DNA of 37,638 nucleotides, from assembly GCF_001591805.1 (NCBI RefSeq), contig NZ_BCVP01000045.1:1-37638 (forward strand), given 5' to 3'. Each line of letters begins with the position of its first letter. The stretch's first letter is position 1. Under the pieces are notes generated by a model that saw only the letters and a program-made list of their open reading frames with translations, made no database searches and was not told where the DNA came from. This DNA is from Neobacillus novalis NBRC 102450 (GTDB taxonomy: Bacteria; Bacillota; Bacilli; Bacillales; Cytobacillaceae). A program made the translations under genes and the position numbers. Below are positions 32,391-37,638 of the stretch, piece by piece.

Positions 32391-33233
32391 ATGAAACTAG
32401 CAAGCTTTAGTTATGGGAATACTGAAAGTTTTGGAATTTTTACTGATGGAGGAGTGATCGATCTTAAAAAGAGACTTGATAACAAATATGAGGATCTTAA
32501 ATCCTTTATTGAAAAAAGTGGTGCAGAGGGAATCAATATTTCCACTGATCAAATCGACTATACTTTAGAGCAAATTTCATTTTTACCGGTCATTCCAAAT
32601 CCGAAAAAAATTGTGTGTGTAGGTCTCAATTATCACGCACATATAGATGAAGTCGGTGTTCAAAAAGCTGAATTCCCGATTATTTTCTTAAGAGTGCCTA
32701 ATTCACAAATTGGCCATCAAAATGATTTAATTCTTCCGAAAGAATCTTTTAGATTTGATTATGAAGGAGAAATTGCCGTTATTATTGGGAAAAGCGGAAG
32801 ACGTATTAAGCAGGAAGAGGCTTTGGACTATGTAGCCGGATATTCTTGTTATAATGATGGATCCATTCGAGATTGGCAGCTTCGAACTCAACAATGGGGT
32901 CCAGGGAAAAACTTTGATGGAACCGGAGCTTTTGGACCATGGATGGTAACAAAAGATGAAATAAAAGACGGTGAGGTTTTAACCCTAGAAACTAGATTGA
33001 ACGGGGAAGTCATGCAAAGATCATCAACAGACAAGCTTATTTTCTCTATTCCTGAATTAATCGCGTTCATTTCTACTTTCACTACTCTTAATCCTGGTGA
33101 CGTTATTGTAACAGGAACACCAGGAGGAGTGGGTGACAAAAGAAATCCACAAATTTATTTAAAGGATGGCGACAAAGTAGAGGTAGAGGTAAGCAAGATT
33201 GGTACGCTTTCCAATAAGGTAAAAGCTGAATAA
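32391..33233 (+). CDS. fumarylacetoacetate hydrolase (FAH)-family protein
   Basis: 280 residues. KIVCVGLNYHAHIDEVG, FLRVPNSQIG, DYEGEIAVIIGKSGR, GYSCYNDGSIRDWQ, GKNFDGTGAFGPW and VTGTPGGVG are the standard FAH-family motifs, with metal-ligating Glu residues in EGEIAVI. Enzymes of this length act in meta-cleavage routes as 2-hydroxy-hepta-dienoate isomerase/decarboxylase (HpaG type), acylpyruvate hydrolase or oxalocrotonate-type enzymes. AAAAGGAGA precedes the ATG. The placement, immediately before an extradiol dioxygenase, supports a role in processing the ring-cleavage product. Confidence 0.93.
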   Translation: MKLASFSYGNTESFGIFTDGGVIDLKKRLDNKYEDLKSFIEKSGAEGINISTDQIDYTLEQISFLPVIPNPKKIVCVGLNYHAHIDEVGVQKAEFPIIFLRVPNSQIGHQNDLILPKESFRFDYEGEIAVIIGKSGRRIKQEEALDYVAGYSCYNDGSIRDWQLRTQQWGPGKNFDGTGAFGPWMVTKDEIKDGEVLTLETRLNGEVMQRSSTDKLIFSIPELIAFISTFTTLNPGDVIVTGTPGGVGDKRNPQIYLKDGDKVEVEVSKIGTLSNKVKAE

Positions 33234-33269
33234 AACTAATTTTAATTTCTATTGAAAGGAGTTTTTCAT

Positions 33270-34190
33270 ATGCTAAAGCCTAGTAAACTAGGTTATGTGG
33301 AACTTGCTGTTAAAGATATCGAGGGAATGGAACATTATTATTCTGATGTGTTAGGATTTACGTTAATGGAAGTAGATGGAGAAGGAAAGAGGTATTTCAG
33401 CTCGGGTCTTGACCACCACAACATCGTTTTAACCCCGACAAATGAAAGTAACTTACTAAGTTTGGGGTTCCAATTGGATAAGGATGTTTTACTTAATGGA
33501 GCCAAAAAACTTTTACAACAAAAAGGTATCACCGCCGAACTAAAATCTGATGCACAACCAGGTGTGCCAGAAATGCTTGAAATGAAAGATCCTGATGGAT
33601 TTACTGTCCATCTTTACACAGAGATGGACACACCGGCTCCGCGCTTTAAAGAAAATGGAATTGTTCCAAATAAATTAGGTCATATTGCTTTAGGTTCCAT
33701 GGACCCATTGAAGACAGCTGCATTTTATCAAGAAGTGCTGAATTTCACTTTTACTGATCGTATTGATGAGCGGGCGAACTTTCTTACATGTAATAACGAT
33801 CATCATGTTATGAATGTTTCAAATCTTGGTAAGCTAGTGGGGCAATCTAATCTATATCACATAGCCTTTGAATTAAGAGATGCCAGCCACCAATACAAAA
33901 GCTTCGATATTTTAGCGAAAAATAATATCCCAATCGTTTGGGGTCCGACAAGGCATACGGCTGGTCATAATATCGCTGCTTATCATCATGATCCGGATGG
34001 CAACTTAGTAGAGTTATTTATTGATATGGATCAATTAATCCCAGGATTAGGGTATTTTGATCCGCGGCCATGGCATGAGGATTTCCCAATGAAGCCTAGA
34101 TATTGGGAAGATAATGCTGCATGGGGTACGAAGTATGAAAAGACTTTATTGGATTATGCTGCGAAAAAGTTCCAGAAAATAGGGAGTTAA
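33270..34190 (+). CDS. extradiol ring-cleavage dioxygenase (catechol 2,3-dioxygenase, type I)
   Basis: 306 residues from ATG 33270, chosen for GAAAGGAG upstream; the TTG at 33252 overlaps that site. Two vicinal-oxygen-chelate repeats are seen: residues about 7-118 and about 135-265. The C-terminal repeat has the catalytic Fe(II) ligands His138 (KLGHIALGS), His197 (LYHIAFEL) and Glu248 (GNLVELF), plus HTAGHNIAAYHHDPDGN, which matches the conserved extradiol signature. It would cleave a catechol between a hydroxylated and a non-hydroxylated carbon. It lies 37 bp after the FAH-family gene. The catechol substrate is unknown: homoprotocatechuate-like or a heterocycle are both possible. Confidence 0.93.
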   Translation: MLKPSKLGYVELAVKDIEGMEHYYSDVLGFTLMEVDGEGKRYFSSGLDHHNIVLTPTNESNLLSLGFQLDKDVLLNGAKKLLQQKGITAELKSDAQPGVPEMLEMKDPDGFTVHLYTEMDTPAPRFKENGIVPNKLGHIALGSMDPLKTAAFYQEVLNFTFTDRIDERANFLTCNNDHHVMNVSNLGKLVGQSNLYHIAFELRDASHQYKSFDILAKNNIPIVWGPTRHTAGHNIAAYHHDPDGNLVELFIDMDQLIPGLGYFDPRPWHEDFPMKPRYWEDNAAWGTKYEKTLLDYAAKKFQKIGS

Positions 34191-34214
34191 TTCAACCTAT
34201 GTAACCAATTCATT

Positions 34215-34242
34215 TTGTGAGTGATCGTTCGATTGCTCACAA
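34215..34242 (+). other. intercistronic hairpin between dioxygenase and amidase
   Basis: TTGTGAG (34215-34221) pairs with CTCACAA (34236-34242), and an inner ATC/GAT with two G-U pairs closes on a 4-nt loop, giving a 12-bp stem. No U-run follows, so it is more likely an mRNA-processing or stability element, or an operator, than a terminator. Confidence 0.55.
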
Positions 34243-34293
34243 GATGAAGGGGGACCTAAGCAAAACCGCGGTGATTCTAACATGGAGGTATCT

Positions 34294-35652
34294 ATGGATC
34301 TTTTATCATTATCTGAATCATTGGCAGATAAAAAAATATCGCCTAAAGAAATTGTCGAAGAATCTTTAAATAAAATTAAGAATAAAAATTCTATTTACAA
34401 TGCATTTATTACGATTTGTGAAGAAGAAGCTTTAGCTGCCGCAGCTCTTGCTGAAGAGGAGATCAGCAAGGGGAAAGTAAAAGGACCGTTTCATGGAATT
34501 CCCATTGCTATAAAGGACGTCATATTTACACAAGGAATTCGAACAACAATGGGATCAAAATTATATGAAAATTTTGTTCCTGATTATGATGCAACGGTCG
34601 TACAAAAATTAAAAGATGCTGGTGCTATAATTATCGGCAAAACTCATTCACATGAATTTGCGTATGGCCCAACAGGAGATAGGTCTTTTTGGGGGCCTTG
34701 CCGAAACCCTCATAACCCAGATAAAATTACTGGCGGCTCAAGTAGTGGTTCAGCAGCAGCAATAGCTGCAGACATGGTTAACGCTGCATTAGGAACAGAT
34801 ACGGGAGGTTCCATTAGAATTCCCTCTTCTGCCTGTGGAATTGTAGGAATGAAGCCCACCTATGGTGTAATCAGTAAGTATGGCATATACCCCACCGCAA
34901 ATTCACTAGATCATGCAGGCCCCATGACGAAAACAGTAAAGGAAAATGCAGTTCTATTAAATATATTGGCTGGATTTGATGAAAAGGATCCTTACTCTAT
35001 TAATCAATCAAAAGAGGACTATACCCGTCTAATAGGAAAGAGCATTTCCGGGAAAGTAATCGGTCTTCCTTCCTTCTATTTCAGAAACATTGATAAAGAA
35101 GTAGCGAAAGCAATAAACGAGGTCATAAATGTATATCAAGAGCAAGGTGCAATTATAGAAGAGATAGAAATTCAAGGTATAGAAGAGATTGCTGGAGAGC
35201 AAGTCATTACGATTCAAGCTGAAGCCAATGCTGTCCATGAAAAAAATTTAAGAGATCACGGTTCAGAGTATGACCCCGAGGTATATGAACGTTTACGAAC
35301 AAGTAAGACAATTCTTTCTGCTGAGTACGTTGCCGCACAGCAAAAAAGAAACACTTTAACAAGCCTGTATAATCAAGTTTTTGAGGAAGTCGATATTTTA
35401 GTTACTCCGACTCTCCCAATACTGCCAACCGATATTAATCAAAGGGAGGTAATGTTTGGAGGAAAACTTGTTCCTGTTAGGCAGGCACTTTTAGGATTGA
35501 CCTCTCCAACGAATTATACCGGTAACCCAAGTCTTTCTGTACCTTGTGGTTTTTCAAATAATGGACTTCCGATTGGTTTTCAATTGATTGGAAGGCATAG
35601 AGAAGAATCACTATTATATCAATTTGGTTATGTGTATGAACAACAAAAATGA
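34294..35652 (+). CDS. amidase (amidase-signature family)
   Basis: 452 residues from ATG 34294, chosen because GGAGG sits 5 nt upstream; an in-frame ATG at 34282 overlaps that site. The Ser-cisSer-Lys triad is visible: Lys74 (IAIKDVIF), the serine-rich GGSSSGS and the nucleophile in DTGGSIR. SSACGIVGMKPTYG and the C-terminal PSLSVPCGFSNNGLPIGFQLIGRHREE are typical of aliphatic/aryl amidases and GatA-like proteins. It would release ammonia from an amide. It is probably the last gene of the ring-cleavage operon, separated by a 103-bp spacer with a hairpin. A catabolic amide, as in nicotinamide-like or indole-type routes, fits but is not shown. Confidence 0.92.
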   Translation: MDLLSLSESLADKKISPKEIVEESLNKIKNKNSIYNAFITICEEEALAAAALAEEEISKGKVKGPFHGIPIAIKDVIFTQGIRTTMGSKLYENFVPDYDATVVQKLKDAGAIIIGKTHSHEFAYGPTGDRSFWGPCRNPHNPDKITGGSSSGSAAAIAADMVNAALGTDTGGSIRIPSSACGIVGMKPTYGVISKYGIYPTANSLDHAGPMTKTVKENAVLLNILAGFDEKDPYSINQSKEDYTRLIGKSISGKVIGLPSFYFRNIDKEVAKAINEVINVYQEQGAIIEEIEIQGIEEIAGEQVITIQAEANAVHEKNLRDHGSEYDPEVYERLRTSKTILSAEYVAAQQKRNTLTSLYNQVFEEVDILVTPTLPILPTDINQREVMFGGKLVPVRQALLGLTSPTNYTGNPSLSVPCGFSNNGLPIGFQLIGRHREESLLYQFGYVYEQQK

Positions 35653-35752
35653 TGAGATTAAGTAATAAGAAACTTAAATGTTAGTAATTTCTAAATATAG
35701 TTGTACCACATAATATAGAAACCAAATTGGTAAAAATTTACCAACCGTTTTG

Positions 35753-35783
35753 TCCGGGCCATTTCAAATGGCGCCGGATTTTA
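35753..35783 (+). terminator. terminator of the ring-cleavage operon
   Basis: TCCGG-G-CCATTT (35753-35764) pairs with AAATGG-CG-CCGGA (35766-35778), giving two stacked stems, and is followed by TTTTAG. Confidence 0.75.
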
Positions 35784-35814
35784 GCATTTGTTCTATAAAA
35801 CTTGAAATAAAATG

Positions 35815-35861
35815 AAAAGGGCGTGAGACCTATAAGAAAACATTTACTTATAGGTCAGCCC
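35815..35861 (-). terminator. terminator of the distal MFS gene
   Basis: GACCTATAAG (35827-35836) pairs perfectly with CTTATAGGTC (35847-35856). Outer GGGC/GCCC (35819-35822, 35858-35861) extends the stem. Read on the minus strand it runs into TTTTCATTTT, 10 bp after the MFS stop at 35871. Confidence 0.8.
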
Positions 35862-35870
35862 TAGTAAACT

Positions 35871-37229
35871 CTAAATTTCTCCGTTTCTATTTTTCGGTAT
35901 AAATAAAATCGATAACGCTGCAAGGATCCCCGCTAAAGCAAAGACATAAAAGTTCGTCGAGAGTTTAAAATTCCAGGACATAAATAATCCAACCAGAATA
36001 GGTGCTATAATAGCTCCAATCCTGCCGAACCCAAGTGCCCATCCTAAAGCTGTACCCCGGTTTTCGGCATCAAAGTATTTGGAAATATACGCATTTAGGA
36101 TCAGCGTTGTACCGATTGTTCCAAAACCTGCGAATCCAACAAGGCAATAAACGATGATCATCGATGATTTTACGCTTAATAAGGCAATGGAAATTCCTGC
36201 TAGTAAATAGGAAATGCTGATCACTTTTTTTGAACCCCAGCGGTCTGCTGCGACACCAGCTAAAAGAGACCCGGCAACCGCTGAAAGATTGAGCATTAAC
36301 AAAAGTCCGAGACTTGAACCAAGTGGGTAACCGGCCACCCTCATCATTTTCGGCAGCCATGTTGTTAATCCATAAATCATAAATAAACCCAAAAAGAAAG
36401 TAACCCAGAAAAATAAGGTTGCCCGAATATTCTGTTTTGAAAAAAGTGTTGCAACCCTGTTCGTTTTTCTTTGCGTTTCCTGCTTATTATTCAATTGACT
36501 TTCCTTTATCGATTCAATGGAAATATGATAGCGATTCGCAATCCGCGTTGCCCCCGCGTACCTGCCTTTCGCTACAAGAAAATCAAGGGACTCCGGCAAA
36601 AATTTAATCATTAAAGGAACAGCAAGAATCGGTGCTGCACCAACAAAAAACATTAATCGCCAGCCATATTCACCAAGGAAAAACATTGAGACTAAGGCTG
36701 AGAAAACACCGCCAAATGCGTACCCTGTATACATCATCGCATACATCAGAGACCTGCGTTTAAGAGGGGAATATTCAATGGTTAAAGCAGATGCTGTTGG
36801 AATAATCCCACCACATCCAATCCCTCCAATAAAACGGAATAATCCGAATAATTCAGGAGAGGGTGCCATTGCCGATAGAGCCATCATGACAGAAAATAGC
36901 GATAGACAAAAGATCATAATCTTTTTTCGCCCCAAAATGTCAGTAATAGTCCCTACAGACACCGCCCCTATTAACATTCCAATGAGGGCATAGCTTCCGA
37001 TAGAACCTGCCGCCGCCGCAGACAAGGACCATGCTGGATCGTCCATTAATGTCGGAAGGACAGCACCATATATTGCCAAGTCATAACCTTCTGCAAACAT
37101 GCCAAACCAACACAACATTACCACAAGGAAGGTAATGCCGGGAATTGCTTTATTTTCATTTGTAAGTTCATTATTAAAATCTGTAGGGCTTTTCGAATAT
37201 CCATCTTTAGCATGTGAAGTTTGGCTCAT
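35871..37229 (-). CDS. MFS transporter, aromatic acid:H+ symporter (AAHS) type
   Basis: 452 residues from the ATG at 37229, chosen for AAAGGAGATG just upstream; a longer frame from 37268 contains that site. About 12 membrane segments are visible. FAEGYDLAIYGAVLP carries the E-G-x-D pair of AAHS carriers, and GTITDILGRKKIMIF is the loop 2-3 motif. A soluble N-terminus and a charged central loop separate the halves. It shares the family fold but not close identity with the carrier at 1113-2465. It has its own Crp-type site and near-consensus -10 upstream (37402-37444), tying it to the ring-cleavage genes. Confidence 0.9.
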   Translation of the reverse strand: MSQTSHAKDGYSKSPTDFNNELTNENKAIPGITFLVVMLCWFGMFAEGYDLAIYGAVLPTLMDDPAWSLSAAAAGSIGSYALIGMLIGAVSVGTITDILGRKKIMIFCLSLFSVMMALSAMAPSPELFGLFRFIGGIGCGGIIPTASALTIEYSPLKRRSLMYAMMYTGYAFGGVFSALVSMFFLGEYGWRLMFFVGAAPILAVPLMIKFLPESLDFLVAKGRYAGATRIANRYHISIESIKESQLNNKQETQRKTNRVATLFSKQNIRATLFFWVTFFLGLFMIYGLTTWLPKMMRVAGYPLGSSLGLLLMLNLSAVAGSLLAGVAADRWGSKKVISISYLLAGISIALLSVKSSMIIVYCLVGFAGFGTIGTTLILNAYISKYFDAENRGTALGWALGFGRIGAIIAPILVGLFMSWNFKLSTNFYVFALAGILAALSILFIPKNRNGEI

Positions 37230-37638
37230 TAAAACATCTCCTTTGATCATACCCTTTATTCTTATCATTCATCTTTTGTGTTATCTTGACCTAGATGTCG
37301 TATTGTTGAATTCGCTTACAAAATTATCGTAAACCTATCTCTTAATATCCTCCTTTCATAATTAGTAAAGCAATGTCACAGAAGAGTAGTATTTCTCCTT
37401 CATTATAATTCCAAATTGGTAATATAACCGTTAACGTGTTAACATCTTTTCCGCATTGTTATCTGGTAGATGGTACCTGCTACGCCGCGGTGCCTACACG
37501 GTGAACCGTCCCTTTGATTTCTGATCCTTGGTTTCTAGGTCTGAAGTCGTAGATAATATTTTACTACTTGCCTGAAGCTGACACGGAAGTAGAAAATTTG
37601 TGATTTTAAGGTAGAATAATCCCTATTTTTACTGCGAA
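37230..37638. other. 409-bp promoter-side spacer
   Basis: No convincing gene is seen. It holds the leader of the MFS gene and its Crp-type promoter at 37402-37444. At 37480-37514 a GC-rich patch contains the small inverted repeat ACGGTGAACCGT and a GAACCGTCCC-like string. From memory this resembles fragments of repetitive REP-type elements in Firmicutes, but I cannot confirm it. Beyond about 37520 the sequence looks featureless. Confidence 0.4.
37402..37444 (-). promoter_or_regulatory. Crp-type activator site plus consensus -10 for distal MFS transporter
   Basis: On the minus strand, TGTTA-ACACGT-TAACG (37444-37429) is followed by a perfect TATAAT (37407-37402) exactly 37 nt from the site start. 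No -35 is evident. The leader to the ATG at 37229 is about 165 nt. Confidence 0.7.

Noticed and set aside
1..37638. Transposase, integrase, CRISPR array, tRNA or rRNA
   Set aside because: No matching frame, repeat array or cloverleaf/rRNA-like sequence was seen, even near the foreign-looking gene at 21220-22347.

Overview
The window looks like a chromosomal catabolic region from a low-GC Gram-positive bacterium of the Bacillaceae type. Strong AGGAGG-like ribosome binding sites, frequent TTG and GTG starts, AT-rich spacers, U-tailed hairpin terminators and Firmicute-like proteins all point that way. No rRNA, tRNA, CRISPR array, transposase or phage gene was seen. Almost every gene fits uptake or breakdown of organic acids and aromatic, heteroaromatic or amide/ester compounds. 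The actual substrate cannot be read from sequence.

Layout. 107-4932 (minus): two alpha/beta hydrolases, an aromatic-acid-type MFS transporter and an NCS1 (nucleobase/hydantoin-type) permease. 5138-7051 (minus): a sensor-regulator joining XylR_N and V4R aromatic-sensing domains to a PucR-type helix-turn-helix. It is divergent from 7270-15049 (plus), a CoA-dependent module of thiolase-like protein, DUF35 protein, two class III CoA-transferases, an SDR without a normal start codon, a small unknown protein, an octopine-dehydrogenase-family protein and a 3-hydroxyacyl-CoA dehydrogenase. 15148-19852: two tandem paralogous MHS transporters and an aldehyde dehydrogenase. 19943-22347: an LLM flavin monooxygenase and an acyl-CoA-dehydrogenase-fold monooxygenase whose base composition is clearly foreign. 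22575-25668 (minus): a stand-alone FAD synthetase domain, an hpaB-type monooxygenase broken by an in-frame TGA, and an IclR regulator. 25948-27257: two tandem Crp/Fnr-type regulators. 27323-29886 (minus): a cyclase/isatin-hydrolase-type enzyme overlapping a ThDP decarboxylase-like enzyme. 30219-35652 (plus): a phytoene-desaturase-like oxidoreductase, flavin reductase, FAH-family enzyme, extradiol dioxygenase and amidase, which reads as a ring-opening operon. 35871-37229 (minus): a second aromatic-acid-type MFS transporter.

The most interesting signal lies between the genes. Six intergenic sites fit TGTTA-N6-TAACA, the 16-bp geometry of a CRP site with the fourth base of each half-site changed. 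Each is followed 37 or 38 bp later by a -10-like hexamer on the strand of the downstream gene, which is the geometry of a class II activator promoter centred near -41.5. They precede the NCS1 permease, the second MHS transporter, the aldehyde dehydrogenase, the ThDP/cyclase operon, the ring-cleavage operon and the distal MFS transporter. The two Crp/Fnr proteins encoded here both read R-I-T-V-Y-K where E. coli CRP has R-E-T-V-G-R, so the residue that reads the altered base is changed. I infer a local regulon in which one or both of these proteins switch on scattered catabolic operons, beside the XylR_N/V4R/PucR regulator (CoA module) and the IclR regulator (hpaB block).

All functional calls are homology-by-eye from motifs. 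No database search was run.
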